Assembly: GCA_049323655.1 (NCBI GenBank)
Contig: JBMONO010000051.1
Location: forward strand, 71,521 to 135,520
Origin: DB1 sp049323655
GTDB taxonomy: Bacteria > Desulfobacterota > Desulfobulbia > Desulfobulbales > SURF-16
DNA: 64,000 bases
Reading direction: 5' to 3'
Numbering within the stretch: the stretch's first letter is position 1; every line of letters begins with the position of its first letter. Under the pieces are notes generated by a model, which saw only the letters and a list, made by a program, of their open reading frames with translations, ran no database searches and was not told where the DNA came from. The position numbers and the translations under genes were made by a program. Positions 25,524-34,039 of the stretch are shown here, piece after piece.

Positions 25524-25561
25524 GAAAAAATGGCCGGCCCGATGCCCGCTCGCCCCGGCCA
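25524..25561 (-). terminator. Rho-independent terminator after rmlD
   Basis: On the minus strand TGGCCGG (25561-25555) and CCGGCCA (25537-25531) form a stem followed by TTTTTTC. It ends the rmlBACD operon and separates it from the tatA pair. Confidence 0.75.
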
Positions 25562-25581
25562 CTGATTACTTGGAGGGATTT

Positions 25582-26493
25582 TCACCCAGCAGAAATTTTT
25601 CCGCACCTGTCGGATTCCAACAGTTCCCCAAGCATCCGCGCCAGACTCTGCCGCCAGTCCGGCAGCCCGGCCTGATAGACTTCGCGCAGGCGGGAACAGT
25701 CGAGCCGGGAGTTGGCCGGTCGGCGGGCCGGGGTCGGATAGTCGGCGGTGGCGATCGGCCGCAGACGCTTGATGGCAAGATTCTCGCCCCGGGCGGCAAC
25801 AAGTCGGAAGATCTCGACGGCAAAGAAGTGCCAGCTCGCCTCGCCGGCGCCGCAGCAATGAAAGGTGCCCCAGTGACCGACACCCTGGCGAAGAATTTTT
25901 GCCGCAAGCACGAGAAGCACCTCGGCAAGATCGGCGGCGCAAGTCGGGCAACCGAGCTGATCGGCGACCACGGCAAGTTCTTGCCGCTCACGACCAAGCC
26001 GCAGCATGGTTTTGACGAAATTCTGGCCATGCACGCCATAGACCCAGGCGGTGCGGAGAATGACATGCTCCACCAAGGCGCGCCGCACCTGCCGTTCTCC
26101 CGCCTCCTTGCTGCGGCCGTAGACGCCGAGCGGCGCCACCGGATCGTCCTCCCGGTAAGGCCGGGGCAGACTGCCGTCAAAGACGTAATCGGTGGAGAGA
26201 TGGACAAGCGGCACCCCGGCCCTGGCGCAGGATTCGGCAAGATTGGCCGGTCCGTCGCAATTGGCGCGGAAGGCCGCCTCCACCTCGCTTTCGGCCCGGT
26301 CCACCGCGGTGTAGGCGGCGCAGTTGATCACCAGTTCAGGCCGAGTCTGATCAAAGATCCGACGCACCGCGCCGTTGTCGCTGATATCGAGTCCGGCCCG
26401 GTCGAAGCCGGCAACAACAGCTCCGTGATGCGGGCAGCGACGGACCAGCTCCCAACCGAGCTGACCATTGGCGCCGGTCACCAGCAGCTTCAT
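25582..26493 (-). CDS. rmlD: dTDP-4-dehydrorhamnose reductase
   Basis: The 303-residue short-chain dehydrogenase/reductase starts MKLLVTGANGQLGWELVRR (Rossmann GxxGxxG), has the active-site Y-x3-K in VYGRSKEAGE near residue 130 and THxSTDYVFDG-type LSTDYVFDGS. It reduces dTDP-4-keto-L-rhamnose with NAD(P)H, the last step to dTDP-L-rhamnose for O-antigen or other surface glycans. Its start overlaps the rmlC stop by 4 bp. It is the last gene of the operon; a terminator follows. Confidence 0.95.
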   Translation of the reverse strand: MKLLVTGANGQLGWELVRRCPHHGAVVAGFDRAGLDISDNGAVRRIFDQTRPELVINCAAYTAVDRAESEVEAAFRANCDGPANLAESCARAGVPLVHLSTDYVFDGSLPRPYREDDPVAPLGVYGRSKEAGERQVRRALVEHVILRTAWVYGVHGQNFVKTMLRLGRERQELAVVADQLGCPTCAADLAEVLLVLAAKILRQGVGHWGTFHCCGAGEASWHFFAVEIFRLVAARGENLAIKRLRPIATADYPTPARRPANSRLDCSRLREVYQAGLPDWRQSLARMLGELLESDRCGKISAG

Positions 26494-27053
26494 GGCTCAC
26501 CCCGATAGAGAGGCAACCTTTCCGCTGCGATCTCGGCCAGACAGGGATAGAGCTGGTCCTTGGGCGAGAGGAGCGGATCGGCCACCGGCCAGGCAATGGC
26601 AAGGGCTGGATCGCTGAACAGCACCCCTCCCTCGTCGTCCGGCGCGTAATAATCGGCGCATTTATAGGAAAAATAGGCGGTACCGCTGAGCACGCAGAAG
26701 CCGTGGGCAAAGCCCTCCGGAATAAAGAGCTGGCGCCGGTTCTCTTCCGACAGCTCCACCCCGACCCAGCGGCCGAAGGTGGGCGAGCCCCGGCGGATAT
26801 CCACCGCCACGTCAAAGATGGCGCCGGTGATCGCCTGCACCAGCTTGGCCTGCGGCCTGGCGATCTGATAGTGGAGACCGCGCAGGGTGCCGCGCACGGA
26901 AAAGGAGAAATTGTCCTGGACAAAGACCCGGTCAATCCCCGCTTCCGCGTAACGGGCGGCCTGATAGGTTTCAAGAAAAAAACCGCGGGCGTCGCGGAAG
27001 ACCCGGGGCTCGATGATCAGGACGCCGGGCAGGTCGGTGGTCACGATCTTCAT
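26490..27053 (-). CDS. rmlC: dTDP-4-dehydrorhamnose 3,5-epimerase
   Basis: The 187-residue cupin has the RmlC signatures: PRVFRDARGFFLETY at the start, QDNFSFSVRGTLRGLHYQ with the catalytic histidine region, AITGAIFDVAVDIRRGSPTFG, and IPEGFAHGFCVLS. It epimerises C3 and C5 of dTDP-4-keto-6-deoxyglucose. Both ends overlap the neighbouring genes by 4 bp (ATGA), which indicates coupled translation. Confidence 0.96.
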   Translation of the reverse strand: MKIVTTDLPGVLIIEPRVFRDARGFFLETYQAARYAEAGIDRVFVQDNFSFSVRGTLRGLHYQIARPQAKLVQAITGAIFDVAVDIRRGSPTFGRWVGVELSEENRRQLFIPEGFAHGFCVLSGTAYFSYKCADYYAPDDEGGVLFSDPALAIAWPVADPLLSPKDQLYPCLAEIAAERLPLYRGEP

Positions 27054-27925
27054 GAACTCTGTTCCTTTACCAGATCGAGCAGATAGCGGCCGTAGCCGTT
27101 TTTCGCCAGTGGTTCGGCCAGGCGCGCCAGCTGCTCGGCGGTAATGTATTTTTTGCGAAAGGCGATCTCCTCGATGCAGGAGATCTTAAGCCCCTGCCGT
27201 TTCTCGATGACCTCGATATAGCGCGACGCCTCTAGCATCGACTCGTGGGTGCCGGTGTCGAGCCAGGCAAAACCACGGCCGAGCAACTCAAGATGCAGCT
27301 CATTCATGTCGAGATAGGCCCGATTGACCGAGGTGATTTCCAGTTCACCCCGCTCCGACGGCCTGACCGCGGCGGCGATGTCGCAGACCCGGTTGTCGTA
27401 AAAATAAAGACCGGTGACCGCATAGTTGGATTTCGGCTTCACCGGTTTTTCCTCAATGCAGGTCACCCGACCTTCGCCATCGAAACTCGCCACCCCGTAC
27501 CGGCCCGGATCAGCCACCCGGTAGCCGAAGATCGTTGCCCCGCGCTGCCGGGCGGCGGCGCGTTCGAGCTGCTGGGGCAGGCCGTGGCCATAAAAAATAT
27601 TATCCCCAAGGATCATGCAGACGTTGTCCGGGCCGATGAATTGCCGGCCAAGGACAAAGGCCTGGGCCAGTCCCTCCGGTCGCGGCTGGGCCACATAGGA
27701 AAAGGAGAGACCCCACTGGCTGCCGTCGCGGAGCAGGGCCTGAAAGAGGGGCAGATCGTGCGGGGTGGAGATGATCAGGATCTCGCGGATACCGGCCAGC
27801 ATCAGCACGGAGAGCGGATAATAGATCATCGGCTTATCATAAACGGGCAGGAGCTGCTTGCTCACCACCATGGTAACCGGATAGAGCCGGGTTCCGGAGC
27901 CGCCGGCAAGGATGATGCCCTTCAT
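27050..27925 (-). CDS. rmlA: Glucose-1-phosphate thymidylyltransferase
   Basis: The 291-residue nucleotidyltransferase starts MKGIILAGGSGTRLYPVT, with the nucleotide-binding GGxGTRLxP loop, YDKPMIYYPLSVLMLAG, CMILGDNIFYGHG with the metal-binding aspartate, and ITCIEEKPVKPKSNYAVTGL-type sugar site. It makes dTDP-glucose from glucose-1-phosphate and dTTP, the first committed step and feedback point of the rhamnose pathway. Coupled to rmlB and rmlC by 4-bp overlaps. Confidence 0.97.
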   Translation of the reverse strand: MKGIILAGGSGTRLYPVTMVVSKQLLPVYDKPMIYYPLSVLMLAGIREILIISTPHDLPLFQALLRDGSQWGLSFSYVAQPRPEGLAQAFVLGRQFIGPDNVCMILGDNIFYGHGLPQQLERAAARQRGATIFGYRVADPGRYGVASFDGEGRVTCIEEKPVKPKSNYAVTGLYFYDNRVCDIAAAVRPSERGELEITSVNRAYLDMNELHLELLGRGFAWLDTGTHESMLEASRYIEVIEKRQGLKISCIEEIAFRKKYITAEQLARLAEPLAKNGYGRYLLDLVKEQSS

Positions 27926-28998
27926 GCCTCATCCCCCCCGCGGTTGTCGTAATTCTCGGCGATCCAGTTACGATATGCGCCGGAGCGCACCGAATCGACC
28001 CAGGCCATGTTGGCGAGATACCAGTCCACCGTGGCGGCCAGGGCTGATTCAAAGTCGTGGCGCGGAGTCCAGCCCAGTTCACGGCTGATCTTGCCGGAGT
28101 CGATGGCGTAGCGGCGGTCATGGCCGGGCCGGTCCGCCACATGGGTGATGAGAGCAGCCGAGCTACCGGCCGGCCGGCCGAGCCGCTCATCCAGCATGGC
28201 GCACAGAGCGGTGACGATCTCGATGTTGCACCGCTCCGCCCCGCCGCCGACATTGTATGTCTCGCCGGGCCGCCCCTTTTCCAGAACGGTCAGCAGTGCC
28301 TCGCAGTGATCGAACACATAGAGCCAATCCCGCACCTGGCGGCCGTCGCCATAGAGGGGCAACGGCTTTTCCTCGATGATGTTCATCAGCATGAGCGGGA
28401 TCAGCTTTTCCGGAAACTGATAGGGACCGTAATTATTCGAGCAGTTGGTGATAAGCGCCGGCAATCCGTAGGTGCGGTGACAGGCCCTGACAAAATGGTC
28501 CGAGGCCGCCTTGGAGGCGGAATAGGGGCTCGACGGGTCATAGGGGCTCTGCTCGGTGAAACGGCCGGTCTCGCCCAGACTGCCGTAGACCTCGTCGGTT
28601 GACACATGGAGAAAGCGGAAATCTGGCACAGCACCTGACCGCCAGTGACGCAGGCTTGCCTCCAGCAGCCGGAAGGTGCCGGTGACATTGGTATCGACAA
28701 AGGCGGCCGGCCCGCTGATGGAGCGATCGACATGGGATTCGGCGGCCAGATGCATGACCCCGTCGAACCGATGAGCGGCGAACAGTTCGGCAAGCAGCTT
28801 CGCATCGCGGATATCGCCGTGGACAAAGGTGTAGCGTGTGCGCTCGGCAGCCGCCAGGTCGTCCATATTGCCGGGCCGGCCGGCATAGGTCACCGCGTCG
28901 AGATTGACAATGGCAAGCTCCGGCCGGGCCGTCAGAAGATAGCGCACCAGATTGGTGCCGATGAAACCGGCGCCGCCGGTGACAAGAACTCTTTTCAT
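27922..28998 (-). CDS. rmlB: dTDP-glucose 4,6-dehydratase
   Basis: The 358-residue extended SDR begins MKRVLVTGGAGFIGTNLVR (GxxGxxG for NAD+), has HLAAESHVDRSISGP, the active-site STDEVYGSLG and Y-x3-K in SPYSASKAASDH, and RNYGPYQFPEKLIPL-type NNYGPYQFPEKL. It converts dTDP-glucose to dTDP-4-keto-6-deoxyglucose. The ATG at 28998 is used; a TTG five codons upstream is in frame. First gene of rmlBACD. In the upstream gap to 29555 only repeat A4 and the divergent promoter at 29450 were seen. Confidence 0.97.
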   Translation of the reverse strand: MKRVLVTGGAGFIGTNLVRYLLTARPELAIVNLDAVTYAGRPGNMDDLAAAERTRYTFVHGDIRDAKLLAELFAAHRFDGVMHLAAESHVDRSISGPAAFVDTNVTGTFRLLEASLRHWRSGAVPDFRFLHVSTDEVYGSLGETGRFTEQSPYDPSSPYSASKAASDHFVRACHRTYGLPALITNCSNNYGPYQFPEKLIPLMLMNIIEEKPLPLYGDGRQVRDWLYVFDHCEALLTVLEKGRPGETYNVGGGAERCNIEIVTALCAMLDERLGRPAGSSAALITHVADRPGHDRRYAIDSGKISRELGWTPRHDFESALAATVDWYLANMAWVDSVRSGAYRNWIAENYDNRGGDEA

Positions 28999-29079
28999 GT
29001 TCCTTTTTTCCAAAAATCAAACAAGGGCTGGTCAAATGGCCGGCCCTTTCATTATACATTTTGGGAGTGCATCAACATT

Positions 29080-29213
29080 GATGGTCTCGTAAAAAGTGAA
29101 AATTAACCACAGAGACCGCAGAGCGCACAGAGATAACTGATTATAATTAAAGATGTTTTCTCTGCGTTCTCAGTGCGCTCTGTGGTGAAAAAGACTTTTT
29201 ACGGGTTTGCCGA
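29080..29213. repeat. Family A palindromic repeat (copy A4)
   Basis: GATGGTCTCGTAAAAAGTG, then TTAACCACAGAGACC, GCACAGAGATAACTG, a central TAATTAAAGATG and GTGCGCTCTGTGG, and the end GACTTTTTACGGGTTTGCC. Orientation is that of A3. It differs from A2/A3 at roughly ten positions. It lies in the divergent gap between rmlB and the CsgG-like cassette. Confidence 0.88.
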
Positions 29214-29449
29214 CATTGTTACATTCCCGTTCCAAATATTTTGCGGTTGCAGCGCTGTCAGGCGATATTACCGCAATATCAATATTTCGCAAGCAGATCA
29301 TCAGCCACCCCGCCGCTGCCATTGCCCCCCACAGACGAAGACGAAACCAAAAAAATCAGAAGCACTGCAGGAAATTTTTCCCGATTCGCCATACCCAACA
29401 TCTTGAAAAAAAAGAAAATAAAATTTCATACCGCCCGCCATCTATTTAT

Positions 29450-29478
29450 TTGCCCAGATGTCGCAAATGAGGTATCAT
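29450..29478 (+). promoter_or_regulatory. Predicted sigma-70 promoter of the CsgG-like cassette
   Basis: TTGCCC (29450-29455), a 17-base spacer and TATCAT (29473-29478) lie about 78 bases before the start codon at 29556. A small inverted repeat GATATT-accgc-AATATC lies upstream near 29263-29279 in the A/T-rich part of the gap. Confidence 0.55.
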
Positions 29479-29555
29479 TCATTCATAAGTTTGTGATCGG
29501 TTTTCCTGCCGACACACCTGTTTGCCGCAGGTCTCATGTCGCAAAGGAGCATTTC

Positions 29556-30287
29556 ATGCGCAAAGCACCCCTGATATGTGTCTTCTGCCTGCTCACCGTC
29601 CTTGCCCTGCTCGGCGGCTGCGCCGAGGTCCGGCAGCCGGCGCCTGCCCTCGACGCGACCGCCCCTCAGGCCGCGCCGGTCGATCTACCAAGCCCTCTTG
29701 CCATCTTTCCCTTTGAAAACAACGCGGTGACCAACAACGCCGAGTTCGAGCCCTTGACAGGTGGCCTGGCCGCCATGCTGACCACCGATCTGCGCCAGTC
29801 GGCGGTCCACCTCAAGATCATCGAGCGCAACAAGATGCGCGACCTGCTCCAGGAAATCGATCTGAGTCAGAGCGGCTATGTGGACCAGGCAACGGCCCTG
29901 CGGGTCGGCAAACTGCTCGGGGCGAAATCGATCGCCTTTGGCTCCTTTGTCGTGCTCGGAGAACAGGTACGGCTCGATGCCCGGGTGGTCAATGTCGAGA
30001 CCAGTGAGACCCTGATGGCGGAATCGATCAGCGGCACCTCCGACCAGTTTCTCCAGCTCGAAAAAAAACTGGCGGCCAACATTGCCGCCGCCTTCCAGGA
30101 ACGTTTGACAGCAAACCATGTCTCGCCCTCGGCGGATACCATGAGGGCGGCATTGGCCTTTTCCAACGGCGTTGCCGCCCTCGACCGCGGCAACCGGCAG
30201 GAGGCGGATTCCTATTTTCAGAAAAGCATTGAACTTGATCCCGGTTTTGCAAAACAGGTCGACAGCATCCTGTCCTCCGGCAACTGA
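29556..30287 (+). CDS. CsgG-like lipoprotein
   Basis: The 243-residue protein has a lipoprotein signal (MRKAPLICVFCLLTVLALLGGC, lipobox LGGC with Cys22). A CsgG-like domain follows: LAIFPFENN..., FEPLTGGLAAMLTTDLRQS, LKIIERNKMRDLLQEIDLSQSG-type, GKLLGAKSIAFGSFVVLG and DARVVNVETSETL. The last 60 residues look like one TPR-like helix pair (AALAFSNGVAALDRGNRQEA). CsgG itself is the outer-membrane curli export pore; related proteins such as FlgT/PhoB-independent accessory lipoproteins share the fold, so pore formation is not proven. AAAGGAG before the ATG fixes the start. It begins a three-gene run with the repeat protein and the barrel candidate. Confidence 0.8.
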   Translation: MRKAPLICVFCLLTVLALLGGCAEVRQPAPALDATAPQAAPVDLPSPLAIFPFENNAVTNNAEFEPLTGGLAAMLTTDLRQSAVHLKIIERNKMRDLLQEIDLSQSGYVDQATALRVGKLLGAKSIAFGSFVVLGEQVRLDARVVNVETSETLMAESISGTSDQFLQLEKKLAANIAAAFQERLTANHVSPSADTMRAALAFSNGVAALDRGNRQEADSYFQKSIELDPGFAKQVDSILSSGN

Positions 30288-30368
30288 TGAACCTGGTGCA
30301 CATGGTTGCTTGCAGCCGAACGGCATCAGCAAGTGACGTTTCACCTCAATTGACGAAAAGAGACCCGT

Positions 30369-32183
30369 ATGCACACAAAAGCGATCGCCGCACTCCTTCT
30401 GTCCCTCATCGCCCTGCTGGGCGCCACGTCAACCCATGCCGGCCAGGTAGTCACCGAAGCCGACAGAAACTGGGCTCGTGAGGCTATCGCCCAGGAAAAA
30501 GCCCTGGCTTCCGTCCTGCAGAATAACACCCTGGCGGTTCTCTATTTTCACAACAAAACCGGCCGCCCCGAGTTCGAGCCCTGGCAAAAGGGGCTGACCG
30601 TCATGCTCTCCATTGACCTGGCTAAACTGAAACAGCTGCAGGTGCTGGAACGGGCGAGGCTCCAGGCCCTGGTCGAGGAACTCGGCCTCGGCGTCTCAGG
30701 CCTTGTCGACACGACCACAGCCCCGCGGGTCGGCCGTTTTGTCCGGGCCCACTACCTGGTCGGTGGTGAATTCGGGCAAGACGCCTCTTCCGCCATGACG
30801 ATTTTTTCCAATCTCCTCGATGTCTCCAAAGAATCGGTGTTGACCAGCACCGACGCCAAAGGCATGGTTGAAGAACTATTCAAGATGGAAAAGAAGCTGC
30901 TCTTTGCCATCATCAAGGCCCTGGGCATTGAAGTCACCCCGGAACAGGAGGCGGAGCTGCGCAAACCGATCAGCGAGGATTACAATGCACTGTTCGCCCT
31001 GTTTCAGGCCATTGACCTCAGCGACCGGGGCGAGTACGGCAAGGCGGCGGAACAGTACCGTTCCGCCCTGGCCCTGGACCCCAGTTTGCCCCTCGCAGCC
31101 GAAGGGTTGCAGGAACTGATCGATCTCGGCCTGATCGGCGGCGGCAAAAAGAAGAGCAATCGATGGAAGGGCAAATCCTTCCTCAATGAGCTGCGCGATC
31201 GTTCTTCCTACACCGATAATCTCATTCCGATCTATCCGGTCAAACGAATCCGCACTCCGGACGAAATCGTCGAACGGGAACGCCTCCTTAACGACGACCT
31301 GTGTCCTACCGATCCGCTCAAAACCGAACCGGGCATCTGCGGCTGCGGCGTGCCCGATATCGACAGCGACAACGACGGCATCATGGACTGCAACGACAGC
31401 TGCCCTGCCGATCCGCTCAAAACCGAACCCGGCGTCTGCGGCTGCGGCATCGCCGATGTCGATATCGACGGCGACGGCATCATGGACTGCACGGATCTCT
31501 GCCCGGATGACCCCCTGAAAACCGCGCCTGGCGTCTGCGGCTGCGGTGTGCCCGATATCGACAGCGACAACGACGGCACCATGGACTGCTCAGATCTTTG
31601 CCCCGCTGATCCGCTGAAAACCGAACCCGGCATCTGCGGCTGCGGCATCGCCGATATCGACAGCGACGGTGACGGCACCATGAACTGCGTAGACCTCTGC
31701 CCGGCCGATCCGGCAAAAAGCTCCCCCGGCATCTGCGGCTGCGGTGTCCCCGATACCGACAGCGACAACGACGGCACCCCGGATTGCAACGATCGCTGCC
31801 CGAACGATCCGCTGAAAATTGCGCCAGGCAGCTGCGGCTGCGGCGTGGCCGATACCGACAGCGACGGCGACAACACCCTTGACTGCTTTGATGGTTGCCC
31901 CTTTGATTCACTGAAGACCTCACCCGGTATCTGCGGCTGTGGTGTAGCGGACACCGACCGTGACGGCGACGAACTCATCGATTGCCTGGACGGTTGTCCG
32001 GACGATCCAATGAAAACCGATCCCGGCATCTGCGGCTGCGGTCTCGACGACAGCTTGGACAGCGACGAAGACGGTACCGTTGATTGCCTGGACGGCTGTC
32101 CTCTCAACCCCAATCTGACCGAGCCTGATCCGGAGTTCGGCTGTGGAGGCGAAGAGGTCATCCCGTTACCGATTGGCGGATAA
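30369..32183 (+). CDS. Secreted CsgG-like protein with eight Cys-rich calcium-site-like repeats
   Basis: The 604-residue protein has a signal peptide (MHTKAIAALLLSLIALLGAT, cleavage after about THA) and no lipobox cysteine. A CsgG-like domain (about 50-190) contains NTLAVLYFHNKTGRPEFEPW, LTVMLSIDLAKLKQLQVLER and RFVRAHYLVGGEFG. A TPR-like pair (about 205-250) and a basic linker follow. From residue 312 come eight 33-34-residue units CPxDPLKTxPGxCGCGxxDxDxDxDGxxDCxDx, then a partial ninth and a glycine-rich end. D-x-D-x-D-G is the calcium loop of thrombospondin type 3/dockerin-like repeats, and four cysteines per unit suggest disulfides. It follows the lipoprotein gene by 81 bases. The role is unknown; an extracellular or outer-surface stalk is inferred. 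Confidence 0.82.
   Translation: MHTKAIAALLLSLIALLGATSTHAGQVVTEADRNWAREAIAQEKALASVLQNNTLAVLYFHNKTGRPEFEPWQKGLTVMLSIDLAKLKQLQVLERARLQALVEELGLGVSGLVDTTTAPRVGRFVRAHYLVGGEFGQDASSAMTIFSNLLDVSKESVLTSTDAKGMVEELFKMEKKLLFAIIKALGIEVTPEQEAELRKPISEDYNALFALFQAIDLSDRGEYGKAAEQYRSALALDPSLPLAAEGLQELIDLGLIGGGKKKSNRWKGKSFLNELRDRSSYTDNLIPIYPVKRIRTPDEIVERERLLNDDLCPTDPLKTEPGICGCGVPDIDSDNDGIMDCNDSCPADPLKTEPGVCGCGIADVDIDGDGIMDCTDLCPDDPLKTAPGVCGCGVPDIDSDNDGTMDCSDLCPADPLKTEPGICGCGIADIDSDGDGTMNCVDLCPADPAKSSPGICGCGVPDTDSDNDGTPDCNDRCPNDPLKIAPGSCGCGVADTDSDGDNTLDCFDGCPFDSLKTSPGICGCGVADTDRDGDELIDCLDGCPDDPMKTDPGICGCGLDDSLDSDEDGTVDCLDGCPLNPNLTEPDPEFGCGGEEVIPLPIGG
31302..32096 (+). repeat. Tandem 99-bp coding repeats (8 units)
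   Basis: Each unit encodes 33 residues (34 in the eighth) starting at CP. Units 1, 3 and 5 carry GVPDxDSDNDG, while units 2, 4 and 6 carry GIAD/GVAD with DGDG or DGDN, so the array grew as 198-bp pairs rather than single units; units 7 and 8 are more diverged. This is protein-coding repetition, not a CRISPR array. Confidence 0.9.
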
Positions 32184-32248
32184 AAAACAGGTTGTTTTTG
32201 TAAAACAAGAAAATGACGAACGCAACACCTCAACAAGGAATGACGACC

Positions 32249-33370
32249 ATGAAACGATGGGTGACGCTGCTGTTTCCCCTGGCGCTCTGCGCCAATGTTC
32301 ACGATGCCGTGGCCACGGAAATCGCCGTGCAGGGCAGTCTCCACTATGACTGGTGGAAAAGCGACAACAGCATGGATGGCAGCCAGATCTTCGTGCCACT
32401 CGAATTGAACGGCGCAAAGGGGGATTTCACCGCCCGCCTGCTCACCGCCTTCACCAGAACGGAAAGCGATGCGGCCATCTTCGACAGCCAGAGCCTCTCC
32501 TCGGTAATCGACACCAAGGTCAACCTCTCCTATGCCATGGTCGACCGCCTGCCGGTCAATCTCCTCTTTGGCCTTGATGTGAACTGCCCAACCGGTAAAA
32601 CCGACCTCGATGAAGACGAATCGCTCATTGTCCGTGATCCGGATCTGATCTCCGTCGTCACCTTCGGGGAAGGCTTCAACGTCAACCCCAACGTCAGCAT
32701 GACCAAAGACTGGACAAACTGGGGCGTCGGGCTCGGTATCGGCTTTCTCTGGCGGGGCGAATACGATTACAGCTGGGAATTCCGCAACTATGATCCAGGC
32801 AATATCACCTATGTTACCGGCGAGGTGCGTTACTATCTCGGCGACAACACCCTTTTGCGTCTTTTCGGCGACTACGGCGAGTTCAGCAAAGACGAGCTGA
32901 ACGGTGATGATCTCTACCGGGAATCGTACTTTGTCCTCATCGGCGGGGAAACACGGTATGCCGGCGAAAAATGGGAAAGTCGCTGCACACTCCAGGGGAT
33001 CTTCCGCGGCAAAAGCGAGTTCCGGATGGCCAACCGAGGGTTGCAGACAGAAAGCCGGGACGGCTATGGGGATGAGTTTGAAGCGGAACTGCTGCTGCGT
33101 TACCATTTTGACGACACACTCAGCATCGCCCCCTCTTTCCAGTTTCTCTATGTCGACGACAACGAATACCCGGAGATCTCGCCCCTCTATATCGGCACGA
33201 GAACAAAATATGGACTGGGGTGCAGCCTGCGGCGGGCCATGAGCGAACGGTGCAACCTGGAACTCTTCGTTCGCTTCGGTCAGGTGGAAGATGAAGAGGG
33301 CTGGCTGGCCAATGAAGAGGTAAGCAGCAAGACGCACTCCCTTGTGCTGCAGTACAGCGGCCGTTTCTGA
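32249..33370 (+). CDS. Outer-membrane beta-barrel candidate
   Basis: The 373-residue protein has a signal peptide (MKRWVTLLFPLALCANVHDA, cleavage after about AVA) and alternating hydrophobic/polar strands of 9-12 residues throughout (for example FTARLLTAFTRTES, VNLLFGLDVNCP, GVGLGIGFLWRGEY, GDNTLLRLFGDYG). It ends SLVLQYSGRF, the terminal-phenylalanine signal read by the BAM complex. No family is recognised. The ATG at 32249 is chosen over in-frame ATGs at 32213 and 32240 because AAGGA lies at the right distance. It follows the repeat protein by 65 bases, so the barrel may be its export or anchoring partner (inference). Confidence 0.75.
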   Translation: MKRWVTLLFPLALCANVHDAVATEIAVQGSLHYDWWKSDNSMDGSQIFVPLELNGAKGDFTARLLTAFTRTESDAAIFDSQSLSSVIDTKVNLSYAMVDRLPVNLLFGLDVNCPTGKTDLDEDESLIVRDPDLISVVTFGEGFNVNPNVSMTKDWTNWGVGLGIGFLWRGEYDYSWEFRNYDPGNITYVTGEVRYYLGDNTLLRLFGDYGEFSKDELNGDDLYRESYFVLIGGETRYAGEKWESRCTLQGIFRGKSEFRMANRGLQTESRDGYGDEFEAELLLRYHFDDTLSIAPSFQFLYVDDNEYPEISPLYIGTRTKYGLGCSLRRAMSERCNLELFVRFGQVEDEEGWLANEEVSSKTHSLVLQYSGRF

Positions 33371-33389
33371 TTTCCATCCGCACTTTGCG

Positions 33390-33444
33390 AATAAACTCAA
33401 AAGGCGACACGGAGAATTGCCTCCTGCCGCCTTTTGAGCTTATT
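33390..33444. terminator. Bidirectional terminator between barrel gene and kinase gene
   Basis: CTCAAAAGGCG (33396-33406) pairs perfectly with CGCCTTTTGAG (33428-33438), and beyond one mismatch AATAA pairs with TTATT, for a stem of about 16 bp with A/T-rich outer parts on both strands. It overlaps the stop codon of the minus-strand gene at 33440. Confidence 0.75.
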
Positions 33445-34039
33445 CGTCGGTCATCACCTCAAGGGAGGGCAACCGGCTCTTTTGCGCCAATCTGGCAAGC
33501 ACCCCCGCCAGCACCACCGGCACCGGCCCATTTGTCTCAATAATTACCAGATCGTCGGCCGGCATCTCCCCAGGAAACTCCATGCTCTCCTTCTGTCGCT
33601 GGTAAATCTCCCAGGTGCCGTCGGAAACCGCCAAAGGGTCGCGGGCGCGCCGCACGAGCCGGCGCTCTGTCTCCGCGTCATCGCACTGGCAGAGGATGAC
33701 AGAAAGAGTGGCATCGCACTCCTCCGCGCACTGCCGCAACCGTTCCCGCTCCGCCCTCTTGTGATAGGAGCCGTCCAGCACCAGCGAACGGCCCTGCCGG
33801 AGCTCCCGGCGAGCATGCGCCAACAGGGCATCATAGGTGCGACGACTGAACTCCGGGGTATAGATCCCTTGATTGAAGGCGTTCCCCTGCCGGGAAGAGG
33901 AGGAAAACCCGGCCAGCTCCTTGCGAACCATGTCGGTGTTGTAACAGGGCAAAAAAAGCTTTTCGGCAAAGGCCCGCGCCAGAGTGCTCTTGCCGCTGGC
34001 AATGAGCCCCATAAAAACAAAGAGATTAGCCTGCTGCAT
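33440..34039 (-). CDS. P-loop kinase domain protein (AAA_33 type), second half of a COG2187-like pair
   Basis: The 199-residue protein starts MQQANLFVFMGLIASGKST, with Walker A GLIASGKST at residues 11-19, SLVLDGSYHKRAERERL (Walker B-like) and RRARDPLAVSDGTWEIYQRQ lid residues. This is the zeta-toxin/AAA_33 kinase fold. In many bacteria the same domain is fused behind an aminoglycoside-phosphotransferase-like domain (COG2187). Here it is a separate gene whose first 14 bases overlap the end of that partner in another frame. Substrate unknown. Confidence 0.82.
   Translation of the reverse strand: MQQANLFVFMGLIASGKSTLARAFAEKLFLPCYNTDMVRKELAGFSSSSRQGNAFNQGIYTPEFSRRTYDALLAHARRELRQGRSLVLDGSYHKRAERERLRQCAEECDATLSVILCQCDDAETERRLVRRARDPLAVSDGTWEIYQRQKESMEFPGEMPADDLVIIETNGPVPVVLAGVLARLAQKSRLPSLEVMTDE

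Noticed and set aside
31302..32096. CRISPR array
   Set aside because: The repeats are tandem without unique spacers and encode a continuous protein with conserved Cys/Asp pattern.
31232..33400. Minus-strand open frame of 722 codons across the repeat and barrel genes
   Set aside because: Codon-repetition of the plus-strand calcium repeats removes stops on the other strand; the product is serine/glutamine-rich without a fold or ribosome site.
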